Positions 1 to 7,035 of a stretch of DNA of 15,834 nt are shown in pieces (the stretch's first letter is position 1; every line of letters begins with the position of its first letter). The notes beneath the pieces are model-generated. The model ran no database searches. It was not told the origin of the DNA and saw nothing but the letters and a program-made list of their open reading frames with translations. The DNA comes from Lucifugimonas sp038150225 (GTDB lineage Bacteria > Chloroflexota > Dehalococcoidia > Lucifugimonadales > Lucifugimonadaceae): assembly GCA_038150225.1 (NCBI GenBank), contig JAYQWG010000041.1, forward strand, positions 1 through 15,834, written 5' to 3'. The position numbers and the translations under genes are program-made.

Positions 1-171
1 TTCAAGAGTTCGAACCCTGCAAAGATGGCAGACGCTATTGTCAGAGCAACAACTCACTACAACGACCCGGACATGATTGCTGAAATCTCACGTGGTCTTG
101 GTGATGCAATGCCTGGTATCGAGACCAACAAGATGGCTGACAGCGAAAGGCTCGAGACTCGCGGTTGGTAA
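1..171 (+). CDS. pdxS: PLP synthase lyase subunit PdxS, C-terminal part
   Basis: This is the last 56 codons of a gene that begins left of the window. The reading frame ends in a TAA at 169-171. The translation contains THYNDPDMIAEISRGLGDAM and ends in ERLETRGW. Both closely resemble the conserved C-terminal tail of PdxS (Pdx1), which usually ends in ERGW or a near variant. In this family PdxS builds pyridoxal 5'-phosphate from ribose 5-phosphate, glyceraldehyde 3-phosphate and ammonia, and the C-terminal tail helps close the active site of the dodecamer. The overlapping next gene encodes the matching glutaminase, PdxT, which strongly supports the call. The barrel and its catalytic lysines lie outside the window and cannot be checked. 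Confidence 0.95.
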   Translation, partial: FKSSNPAKMADAIVRATTHYNDPDMIAEISRGLGDAMPGIETNKMADSERLETRGW

Positions 172-818
172 ACGGAACTAAGCCGAATAACGCCGATGCA
201 CCCTGCATCGGCGTGCTAGCCCTGCAAGGCGATTTTGCCGAGCACATCCACATGCTTGGATTGCTCGGCATCGACGCGCCAGAAATTCGAAAAACCGTCC
301 AGCTCGACGAGCTGGACGGACTGATCATCCCCGGTGGCGAAAGCACGACGATCGTCAAACTTCTTCAAATGTTCGATTTCGTCGAGCCGCTGCGAAAGCG
401 CGTAGAAGAGGGGATGGCACTCTGGGGAACTTGCGCTGGCATGATCGTAATTGCGAGAGAACTTTCCGACCCTTATCCAACTCCAATTGATCTCATCGAC
501 ATTGGTGTTTCACGAAATTATTTCGGCCGACAGATAGACAGCTTCGAAGAAGAGTTAGATATTAAAGGCATGGAAGGCGAGCCACTCAGGGCTGTTTTCA
601 TCAGAGCTCCAATCATCAACGACCTTGGTGACGGTGTGGAGAAACTCGCGGTCACAAAAGACGGGCAAGCAGTTGCGGTCCGATCAGGAAACGTGCTCGC
701 AACGTCGTTCCATCCAGAATTAACCTCTGATACGCGCCTCCACGACCTGTTCGCCGACATGGCGCGTGACGCTGCATCTAACCGCTCACAGCAGGAGGAA
801 TCACCTAGCACCGTATGA
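165..818 (+). CDS. pdxT: PLP synthase glutaminase subunit PdxT
   Basis: This encodes 217 residues of a class I-like glutamine amidotransferase that supplies ammonia to PdxS in the cytoplasm. Seen in the sequence are GVLALQGDFAEH near residue 16, the PGGEST motif at 56-61, the nucleophile in GTCAGM (Cys90), and the His183/Glu185 pair in SFHPE, which together make the Cys-His-Glu triad. The length is slightly above the usual 190-200 because of about 13 extra N-terminal residues and a polar C-terminal tail. The start is a TTG at 165 that overlaps the pdxS stop by 7 bases. The next in-frame candidate, a GTG at 210, would remove the first conserved strand. The overlap implies translational coupling with pdxS and equal production of the two subunits. 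Confidence 0.95.
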   Translation: MVNGTKPNNADAPCIGVLALQGDFAEHIHMLGLLGIDAPEIRKTVQLDELDGLIIPGGESTTIVKLLQMFDFVEPLRKRVEEGMALWGTCAGMIVIARELSDPYPTPIDLIDIGVSRNYFGRQIDSFEEELDIKGMEGEPLRAVFIRAPIINDLGDGVEKLAVTKDGQAVAVRSGNVLATSFHPELTSDTRLHDLFADMARDAASNRSQQEESPSTV

Positions 819-1753
819 TTCGACACCTTCACCCGACTGACTCGCCCGGGCTTCTTCGATTCGGTCAGTCCGCGGGCAAGAGTGAAGTGTGCAATTTAAC
901 GAGTGCACTCCAGGGTGGTCCTGCGAAATTCTCGACCGTTAAATACGCGGGAATAGCTCTTTCTCCACGAGCATGGCAGAACTGTTGGGTGGAAGCCCAT
1001 CGTGCCCGTATCCATAGCTTGGTGCGAGCAGGTACACGCTCCGGTCCTCAAGCCTGGGAGATCACGGAACTGTACACGCGCCGTTCAAATCCCGGTATGG
1101 CGCTCGACCTGTTCGAGCAAATATCTGTACCTGCCGGTGGTGCCGGGGCGCACCGCATTTTCACTCGAACCGTAGCGAACAGCGATACCGCTGAGTACGC
1201 CCGACAGGCTGGTTACAGAAGCGCTTATGTGGAAGCGGTATTCCGCGCACCATCAAGTCAATCAGCGTTCGAAAAACTGGGAATACCCGATCATGCGCTC
1301 AGCTTGAGACAGTTCCACGAATCCGACATACCTTCGCTGTTCCGCATGTACAACGAAGTGACCCCACTCGACGTTCGCATGAAACTAGGGCAAACATCGC
1401 AGGAGTGGTACGCGGGAATCGAAAAGCTCGGTAGAGGGACTAAGCAATGGGTCCTTGAGCTACCTGACAGAAACATAGGTGCACTGGTACGTCGGCACAG
1501 TTCGAGAGCTCAGCACACATTCGACATCCAGTGGTCGAGCATCGCCGGATCGGAACTACACGGACTCGTCGCTGCCGCGCTAGCGGAAAGTGGGAACCTG
1601 CCCGTCTCGGTTGCCGTACCAGAATTTAATCCCGCCCTGTCACATCTTCTTGTGACGCTGGGATTCCAACAAATTGGTGAATATGAAGTAATGGTCAAAC
1701 CTCTTGCGCAGGCAGTCGAAGAAACAAAAGGCGCCTTTGCAGCTATTGGATAA
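815..1753 (+). CDS. GNAT-like acetyltransferase-fold protein
   Basis: This encodes 312 residues and overlaps the pdxT stop in an ATGA (815-818). An AGGAGG lies at 793-798, a rather long 16 bases upstream of the ATG, so coupling to pdxT translation is likely. The second half (about residues 150-300) reads like an N-acetyltransferase domain: LRQFHESDIPSLFRMYNEV resembles the first GNAT strand and helix, and the stretch ending VTLGFQQIGEYEVMVK resembles the last strands. The first half, with a TAEYARQAGYRSAYVEAVF stretch near residue 130, also looks GNAT-like, so a tandem double-GNAT fold is possible. The canonical acetyl-CoA loop (Q/RxxGxG/A) is not obvious. The substrate is unknown. It sits between PLP synthase and the R3H ATPase in one operon, which does not reveal its role. 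Confidence 0.6.
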   Translation: MIRHLHPTDSPGLLRFGQSAGKSEVCNLTSALQGGPAKFSTVKYAGIALSPRAWQNCWVEAHRARIHSLVRAGTRSGPQAWEITELYTRRSNPGMALDLFEQISVPAGGAGAHRIFTRTVANSDTAEYARQAGYRSAYVEAVFRAPSSQSAFEKLGIPDHALSLRQFHESDIPSLFRMYNEVTPLDVRMKLGQTSQEWYAGIEKLGRGTKQWVLELPDRNIGALVRRHSSRAQHTFDIQWSSIAGSELHGLVAAALAESGNLPVSVAVPEFNPALSHLLVTLGFQQIGEYEVMVKPLAQAVEETKGAFAAIG

Positions 1754-1767
1754 ACGGATTTCAAGTT

Positions 1768-1773
1768 AGGAGA
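1768..1773 (+). promoter_or_regulatory. Shine-Dalgarno site deciding a CTG start
   Basis: AGGAGA at 1768-1773 lies 8 bases before a CTG at 1782. It matches the anti-Shine-Dalgarno sequence of the 16S rRNA in this window. It is the only strong ribosome binding site near the N-terminus of the R3H ATPase, and an in-frame TAG at 1767-1769 overlaps it, so the protein cannot start further upstream. Confidence 0.7.
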
Positions 1774-1781
1774 GAACAGAA

Positions 1782-3455
1782 CTGCAAGATCCAAATGCCC
1801 AGGTAGTAGACAACCTCGAAGCTTTTATCGAGATATTCCCGTCGGAGATTGCGAACGGTCTACGAGACCAGCAAGAGATCGGTGAACTTGTCGAAGTCAT
1901 TCTCGACCTGGGGAGAAATCCTGAAGCGCGCTTCCCATCTCATACAATCGAACTAAGTTCCTCTGAGGTCACCAGGGACCAGATCCAGCATGTCGTAGAA
2001 CATGTCGGACACTTCGGTGACGACAACCGGGCCGGTATCGAAAGAACGCTGCACCGAATATCTGTCATCCGAAACCGAGTAGGTGAGCCGGTCGGGCTAA
2101 CGTGTCGTGTCGGTCGGGCTGTGTACGGCTCAGTTCGACTTATCGATGATTTGATTCGCTCCGGAAAGAGTGTCCTGATTCTTGGTCGTCCGGGTGTCGG
2201 TAAAACCACGATCCTTCGAGAAACCGCCCGAGTTTTATCTGACGAAGCTAATAAACGGGTTGTGGTTGTAGATACCTCAAACGAAATCGCTGGTGATGGA
2301 GACGTTGCGCACCCGGCGATTGGTCATGCACGTCGCATGCAGGTTGCAAACACCGCACTCCAGCACAACGTGATGATCGAGGCAGTGGAAAATCACATGC
2401 CAGAAGTGATCGTCATTGACGAAATGAGCACCGAACTGGAAGCGCTTGCTGCTCGGACGATCGCCGAACGCGGTGTTCAGCTCGTTGCTACGGCACACGG
2501 AAATTCTCTGTCCAACGTGGTTTCCAACCCGACACTTGCAGACCTCGTAGGTGGGACACAAACCGTAACTCTCGGTGACATTGAAGCCCGTCGACGGCGC
2601 ACACAGAAAACCGTGCTTGAACGTAAGCACGACCCAACTTTTGAAGCGGTAGTAGAAATTCGCGAACGTAACGCCGTCGCCATTCATCCTGAGGTTGGCA
2701 CAGCTGTAGACCGCATGCTGCGTGGTATCTCGATCCCGCAGGAAGCTAGACGGCTTCAGTCGGACGGGAATGTAGAAATCTCCGTTGAGGAACTTCCTGG
2801 TCAGGATTCTGAATTCAATCCTGCTCCATTCGACGTCCAGGATCTCGCACGAAAGTGGCCAGATAGAGGTCGAAGAAATCGAAATGGACGAGGTGAAAGA
2901 GAGTCATCGCGGGAAGAGGTCCCGGTCGAACAACCAAAGCCGGTTGTGACAAAAGTTTTCGCTTTCGGGCTCCCGAAATCAGCGCTCGTTGAGGTTGTAG
3001 CCGAAACAAACGCTCCTATCGAGGTAGTCGATTACGTCGACAATGCCGAGATTTTCGTGACAACCAAGTCACATTACAGCCGACGCCCTACCGCCGTTCG
3101 AAGAGCCGAGCGAGATGGCGTGATGGTCCACGTCCTCCGACGTGGTACCAAGGAGCAAATCAAGCAGTTCCTCAAACGCTTCGTGCAGGACAACAAACGA
3201 TCGAGGGCTCCGGAATCGCTGGACGATTTCGAATACGAGGATCTCGACCAGAATTCACGTTCCCGAGAGGCTCTAAAAGAGGCAGAGTCGGCGATAAGTC
3301 GAATAATTGCAGGTGAGCAACGCATCGAGCTCATGGCCCAGCCACCTTACGTTCGTCGCTTGCAACACGGCCTGGCAGCTCGAAACAATCTTGGATCGGC
3401 GAGTATGGGAAGAGAACCGTCGCGCCGCGTTGTAATCCGCCGCCGCAAGCGGTAG
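1782..3455 (+). CDS. AAA+ ATPase with R3H domain (Ycf45-like)
   Basis: This encodes 557 residues if translation starts at the CTG at 1782. From the frame, the order is: an N-terminal conserved region (about 1-113) with LVEVILDLGRNPEARFP, RAGIERTLHRISVIRNR and LTCRVGRAVYG; a P-loop ATPase with Walker A GRPGVGKTT (about 135-143) and Walker B VIVIDEM (about 209-215); a basic, charged linker; and a C-terminal R3H domain with the R-x3-H signature in VRRLQHGLAARNN. This is the layout of the single-stranded nucleic-acid-binding R3H ATPases found in cyanobacteria, plastids (Ycf45) and Chloroflexota. Their exact role is not established. No ATG, GTG or TTG occurs in frame before the GTG at 2121, yet the 113 codons upstream of it are clearly family sequence. 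The protein is therefore complete but starts at a rare codon. tmk follows 52 bases downstream, probably in the same operon. Confidence 0.88.
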   Translation: MQDPNAQVVDNLEAFIEIFPSEIANGLRDQQEIGELVEVILDLGRNPEARFPSHTIELSSSEVTRDQIQHVVEHVGHFGDDNRAGIERTLHRISVIRNRVGEPVGLTCRVGRAVYGSVRLIDDLIRSGKSVLILGRPGVGKTTILRETARVLSDEANKRVVVVDTSNEIAGDGDVAHPAIGHARRMQVANTALQHNVMIEAVENHMPEVIVIDEMSTELEALAARTIAERGVQLVATAHGNSLSNVVSNPTLADLVGGTQTVTLGDIEARRRRTQKTVLERKHDPTFEAVVEIRERNAVAIHPEVGTAVDRMLRGISIPQEARRLQSDGNVEISVEELPGQDSEFNPAPFDVQDLARKWPDRGRRNRNGRGERESSREEVPVEQPKPVVTKVFAFGLPKSALVEVVAETNAPIEVVDYVDNAEIFVTTKSHYSRRPTAVRRAERDGVMVHVLRRGTKEQIKQFLKRFVQDNKRSRAPESLDDFEYEDLDQNSRSREALKEAESAISRIIAGEQRIELMAQPPYVRRLQHGLAARNNLGSASMGREPSRRVVIRRRKR

Positions 3456-3507
3456 GGTTTCACCATCATTTCCGGATAGCTGTTAGTGAGTTTTAGAGGT
3501 ACGACTT

Positions 3508-4260
3508 TTGAGCGCCCAGGAACAGAGTTCACTGGATTTTGGAGCAGACACAGAAAAGCTTTCACGACGTACTGTCGAAGGTGGTTTGCTAATCACCTTC
3601 GAAGGTGGTGAAGGTGTTGGAAAATCGACTCAAGCCGAGCGACTGTTACGTAAGCTCGAAAGCTTCGGAGTCGATGCCGTTCTTGCTCATGAGCCAGGTA
3701 GCTCTGATCTCGGTAACAACGTCCGCCGATGGATCAAGCGATCGAATTCTTCATCCCCTCTCGCCGAAACGCTTCTGTTTGAAGCAGCACGTGCGCAACT
3801 GTTGTTTGAATTAATCCAGCCTTCGCTCGATAAAAGCAAGGTCGTAATCCTCGACCGCTTTACGGACTCGACACTCGCTTACCAGGGTTACGGGCGTGGC
3901 ATGAGTCTCGACACAATAAGCACGCTAAACGAAATCGCCACAGCCGGGTTGAAGCCAGACTTAACCGTGCTTCTAGATGCAGATCCTGATGTGACCTTGG
4001 CTCGTGTAACCAACGAGCCGGACCTTTTCAGTGGCGGTGGTGGTCGAGTTGATAACGAAGCTGAGAGACGTTTCGAGCAGGCACCTAAAAAATTCCATGA
4101 GTCCGTGCGTAAGGGTTACCTGGAAATGTCGAAGTCGGACCCGCGCTGGTGCGTGGTTCGAGCGGACCAGGCCGGTCACCGAGTTGCCGATGCAATCCTC
4201 AAACGGGTTCGCAGACTTCTACGTGAAAAAGGCGTCCCTGAGTCGGCGTTCAAAGCCTAG
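3508..4260 (+). CDS. tmk: Thymidylate kinase
   Basis: This encodes 250 residues of dTMP kinase, which makes dTDP from dTMP and ATP for DNA synthesis. Visible motifs are the P-loop FEGGEGVGKSTQ (31-42), EPG at 62-64 (the family usually has REPGGT; here HEPGSS), the DRF motif at 116-118 followed by STLAYQGYGRG, and LLDADPDVTLAR before the LID. The LID region carries a glycine-rich insert (FSGGGGRVDNEAERRFEQ). The start is a TTG at 3508, with AGAGGT 7 bases upstream. This gives about 25 residues ahead of the first strand, more than usual; an internal TTG just before the conserved strand is a weaker alternative. The gene ends in a TAG shared with the opposing gene. It is last in the pdxS-to-tmk run. 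Confidence 0.95.
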   Translation: MSAQEQSSLDFGADTEKLSRRTVEGGLLITFEGGEGVGKSTQAERLLRKLESFGVDAVLAHEPGSSDLGNNVRRWIKRSNSSSPLAETLLFEAARAQLLFELIQPSLDKSKVVILDRFTDSTLAYQGYGRGMSLDTISTLNEIATAGLKPDLTVLLDADPDVTLARVTNEPDLFSGGGGRVDNEAERRFEQAPKKFHESVRKGYLEMSKSDPRWCVVRADQAGHRVADAILKRVRRLLREKGVPESAFKA

Positions 4261-5375
4261 TCAAGCGCTTCGTACACCTTATTCAAAACCTGTTTCACGC
4301 GCCTGTCGTGAGCTGGCTCTCCCGGCATTGCATTGAAAATCAGGGCGACAGAAAGTTCGCGCTCTGGATCAGCAAATCCGGTTGATGATTCTTTTCCACC
4401 ATGCCCGAAAGTATCGTCTGAGGCATACCGACTGTAACCATAGGGAACTGCCGGTCGATGGCGGTTACTGCTAATTCCGAATCCAAGTCCCCGGTCCATC
4501 ACTACACCGAAAGTTTCATCAAGAATTCCGTCGTGGCTGCGCGTAATTAACCGATTAAGAGTTTCCTCGGAAACAACACGTTCACCTGATTCGGACACTC
4601 CGCCATTCAGCAAGGTCGAATAGAACGCAGAAAGGTCACTCGCAGTCCCGTGGAATCCAATGCCGGGACGAGTGAAGCGTCCGAGCTTCTCGGGCGTGAA
4701 GACTGGATGTACAGAATTCTCACCATTTCGAGAAATGTGCATCACGCTGAGCGTTTCACCTAACTCATTGGCGGTAGCAACATCCACATTGGGTATCGTC
4801 GAGCTCATTCCAATCGGATCAAGAATGAAATTCTGAACGAAGTCCTCGAAAGAAACTCCACTTTGTCGTTCGACAATCTCACCAAGCAAATGCCATCCAG
4901 CAGTTGGCAAATACGCTGCTCTTTCGCCTGGCGTCCAGTCTTCAATCAACGGAGTCGTGGCAAGTCGGTCTATAACTTCTTCTTTGGTAATTCCATTGTC
5001 CGCAAGCGAGTCGTCAGCAAGTCCTGAAGTGTGATTCAACAGGTGAGTGAGAGTCACTCGGTCTTTGCCGTGTGTGGAAAATTCTGGAATGAATTTGGAG
5101 ACTGGGTCACCGCAATCTAGCCGCCCAGTATCCGCAAGAATCCCGATCGCTACCGCAGTAATCGGTTTGGCGCTCGAAAACAGCGGCATCACCGTTTGCT
5201 TGCTCACGGGTGTGCCCGAATTGACTCGCGAGACACCAACGGCAATGCTGCAGACTTCTTCATACCCAATACGAACGGACAGTTGGGCGCCCGGGTTTAG
5301 ACCCGCCTCAATCTGTTCCAGGAGAACGTCGTGGACCGGAGCAAAATTGGGATTTGAGAAGTCGAACGAGTTCAT
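4257..5375 (-). CDS. Serine hydrolase, beta-lactamase/esterase family
   Basis: This encodes 372 residues starting at the ATG at 5375 (MNSFDFSNPN). An upstream ATG at 5468 would add 31 residues with no family character, so it was not used. The fold is that of class C beta-lactamase-like serine hydrolases (EstB and penicillin-binding-protein relatives): the S-x-x-K motif is SSAK at 67-70, followed by LTHLLNHTSGL. A Tyr155 in AAYLPTAGWHLLGEIVE stands for the Y-x-N motif, with the Asn replaced, and HGG in FGHGGKESSTGF takes the place of the KTG box. No signal peptide is evident, so a cytoplasmic esterase or amidase role is more likely than cell-wall work. Its substrate is unknown. It diverges from the aldolase operon and converges on tmk. 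Confidence 0.9.
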   Translation of the reverse strand: MNSFDFSNPNFAPVHDVLLEQIEAGLNPGAQLSVRIGYEEVCSIAVGVSRVNSGTPVSKQTVMPLFSSAKPITAVAIGILADTGRLDCGDPVSKFIPEFSTHGKDRVTLTHLLNHTSGLADDSLADNGITKEEVIDRLATTPLIEDWTPGERAAYLPTAGWHLLGEIVERQSGVSFEDFVQNFILDPIGMSSTIPNVDVATANELGETLSVMHISRNGENSVHPVFTPEKLGRFTRPGIGFHGTASDLSAFYSTLLNGGVSESGERVVSEETLNRLITRSHDGILDETFGVVMDRGLGFGISSNRHRPAVPYGYSRYASDDTFGHGGKESSTGFADPERELSVALIFNAMPGEPAHDRRVKQVLNKVYEALD

Positions 5376-5505
5376 GCTGACAATGGTATGTATCAACCGG
5401 CATACAACCAACTCGAAACCTGATCGAGTACAGGCTTTCGCCAGCTCACACCGAAATGTATTCTCCACTCATCAGAAAAATTGCGGCCCAGCGGAGATTA
5501 CCCAC
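5376..5505. promoter_or_regulatory. Divergent intergenic region with inverted repeats
   Basis: These 130 bases separate the serine hydrolase from the aldolase operon and must hold both promoters. Two small inverted repeats are visible: GTATG-N10-CATAC at 5386-5405 and CTCGA-N7-TCGAG at 5412-5428. Either could be an operator for a shared regulator, but no regulator gene is present in the window. GGAG at 5493-5496 is the ribosome binding site for the aldolase TTG start. Confidence 0.35.
5383..5411 (-). promoter_or_regulatory. Candidate promoter of the serine hydrolase
   Basis: On the minus strand TTGGTT (5406-5411) and TACCAT (5383-5388) are separated by 17 bases. The -10-like box ends 7 bases before the ATG at 5375, so the transcript would start at or next to the start codon. 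No Shine-Dalgarno sequence precedes this ATG, which fits a leaderless message. Both boxes match the consensus only partly. Confidence 0.3.
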
Positions 5506-6276
5506 TTGATCAAGAACACACTCAAACAGAAGCTCAACGATGGCAAAACCACGATTGGACCGTTCGTTGGCCTGCCGTCACCCGGAATGGTCGAGACCAT
5601 GGGCTGGATGGGCTTCGATTTCGTCGTCATCGACTGTGAGCACGGTCCGATGGATTACGAAACCGCAGAGCACATGATCCGAGCAGCCGAGCTTTCCGGC
5701 ACCACAGCGATTGTCCGCATTGGGCTCAATGAACAACAGCACATTCAGCGATACATGGACGCCGGTGCCGCCGGTGTGATGATTCCGTTGATCAACAACG
5801 CTGAAGACGCGAAAAAGGTCGTCGATGCCGTGAAGTACCCGCCGGTCGGAAAGCGTGGAGCGTTTGCCGGACGAAGCGCTAGATTCGGTCTGCAAGACAT
5901 GGCTTCATACGTAAAAGAGGCTAACGAAGAAACCTTCATTTCACTCCAGATCGAAACGCCTGAAGCAATCGAAAACGCTGATGAAATTATCGCCACCGAA
6001 CATGCCGACGCTGTGTTCCTGGGACCTGGAGATCTTTCGGTTAACTTTGGAATTCCGGGCGACACTATGAACCCGCAGGTCACCGACAGCATCGAGATGC
6101 TCGTGAACAAAATACACGATGCCGGAAAGATTGCTGGCACTCTAGGCGTAACCGCAGAGCAGACAAAGTTCTGGCACGAAAAAGGTGTCCGCTGGTTGGT
6201 CAATTCAGCGCCAAAATTCCTGCAAGCCGGAGCTGCTGATTACCTCGCTGCGGTGAGCGGTCCGCTGGGACGGTAG
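5506..6276 (+). CDS. HpcH/HpaI family aldolase
   Basis: This encodes 256 residues, the normal family length, from a TTG at 5506 with GGAG 9 bases upstream. The frame is open further left, but those codons are antisense to the serine hydrolase and show no family similarity. Family landmarks are GPFVGLPSPGMVE near residue 18, VIDCEHGP with His46 as the catalytic base, Arg71 in VRIG, the metal ligands Glu150 (QIETPEA) and Asp176 (GPGDLS), and the AGAAGVMIP stretch at 86-94. Members are divalent-metal class II aldolases that split 2-keto-3-deoxy or 4-hydroxy-2-oxo acids into pyruvate and an aldehyde. The exact substrate cannot be read from the sequence. Its stop overlaps the start of a nucleoside phosphorylase gene, so a shared catabolic pathway is likely. 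Confidence 0.92.
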   Translation: MIKNTLKQKLNDGKTTIGPFVGLPSPGMVETMGWMGFDFVVIDCEHGPMDYETAEHMIRAAELSGTTAIVRIGLNEQQHIQRYMDAGAAGVMIPLINNAEDAKKVVDAVKYPPVGKRGAFAGRSARFGLQDMASYVKEANEETFISLQIETPEAIENADEIIATEHADAVFLGPGDLSVNFGIPGDTMNPQVTDSIEMLVNKIHDAGKIAGTLGVTAEQTKFWHEKGVRWLVNSAPKFLQAGAADYLAAVSGPLGR

Positions 6277-7034
6277 TGTCTTCACCCCGGTTCAGTCCTA
6301 AACAGGCGGTTGAGAGCCGTCTGCGGACGCGTGGATTAGATTTTTCCGACCTCAGGGTTGGGAAGAAAGTAATCCTTACATGGACTGAGGCCTGGAGCAC
6401 GCAGATTGCTGATCGCATGCAAGCGACTCCAGCACCACATACGGGATTTCTTGAAAACTACTGGCTGCGGACTCTCGATAACGACACTGGTGGTGTGACT
6501 GTTGCATTTGCACCGGTTGGCGCTCCCGGTACCATCATGATGATCGAAGACTTAATTGCTGCTGGTGCGGAATCGATCGTGGGCGTCGGGGCTTCTGGTG
6601 GACTAGACCCTAACCATCCTGTTGGGCATGTTCACATTCCCACACGTGTGACTGTCATCGATGAAGGAACATCCAGGCAATACCCCGGGCACTACTACCC
6701 CACAGCTGACCCTAGCATGCTCGCCGAACTATCGAAGCTCGTTCAAAAACATGGAGCTACGGTTGAATCGGGCGACTGGTGGACCACTGACGCTTTCTAC
6801 CGTGAGATGACCGATGACATTACGCGTCACCTTGAAAAGGGTGTGAAGGGCATCGATATGGAAACCTCGGCAATGTATCGAGTTGCTGAATACCGGGGAG
6901 TCGCGGCTTGCAACCTGTTAGTGGTTAGCGACGAACTCTGGACCGACTGGAACTACGGAATCGACTTCTCAGAATTCCAGACTGGGGTTTCTGCCGTGCA
7001 CAACGCCGCAGTTGAATGGGCACTAAGCAAATAG
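6276..7034 (+). CDS. Nucleoside phosphorylase (PNP/UDP family)
   Basis: This encodes 252 residues starting with a GTG that overlaps the aldolase stop (TAGTG, 6274-6278), a typical coupled junction. The protein has the fold motifs of the PNP_UDP_1 family: IVGVGASGGLDP (about 101-112) as the phosphate and ribose loop, GIDMETSAMYRVAEYRGV (192-209) with the Met-Glu ribose contact, and LLVVSDELW with Asp219 where the family has its base-contacting acid. The reaction is phosphorolysis of a nucleoside to free base and ribose 1-phosphate, or a related hydrolysis. Base preference is unclear; the sequence is nearest in feel to the uridine phosphorylase and MTA/AMP nucleosidase side. With the aldolase it may form a nucleoside-sugar breakdown route, which is inference. 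Confidence 0.87.
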   Translation: MSSPRFSPKQAVESRLRTRGLDFSDLRVGKKVILTWTEAWSTQIADRMQATPAPHTGFLENYWLRTLDNDTGGVTVAFAPVGAPGTIMMIEDLIAAGAESIVGVGASGGLDPNHPVGHVHIPTRVTVIDEGTSRQYPGHYYPTADPSMLAELSKLVQKHGATVESGDWWTTDAFYREMTDDITRHLEKGVKGIDMETSAMYRVAEYRGVAACNLLVVSDELWTDWNYGIDFSEFQTGVSAVHNAAVEWALSK

Positions 7035-7035
7035 C

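Noticed and set aside
1754..2120. R3H gene as a pseudogene or N-terminally truncated gene
   Set aside because: The upstream frame is intact and conserved without stops; a CTG with a strong ribosome binding site explains the missing ordinary start.
2277..2687. 136-codon frame on the minus strand
   Set aside because: It lies wholly antisense to the Walker A/B region of the R3H ATPase, whose frame is strongly supported.
5376..5468. 31-residue N-terminal extension of the serine hydrolase from an ATG at 5468
   Set aside because: The extra residues show no signal peptide or family match; the ATG at 5375 starts just before recognisable sequence.
5047..5505. Long open extension upstream of the HpcH/HpaI aldolase on the plus strand
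   Set aside because: It is antisense to the serine hydrolase, shows no aldolase-family sequence, and the TTG at 5506 with GGAG gives the normal family length.
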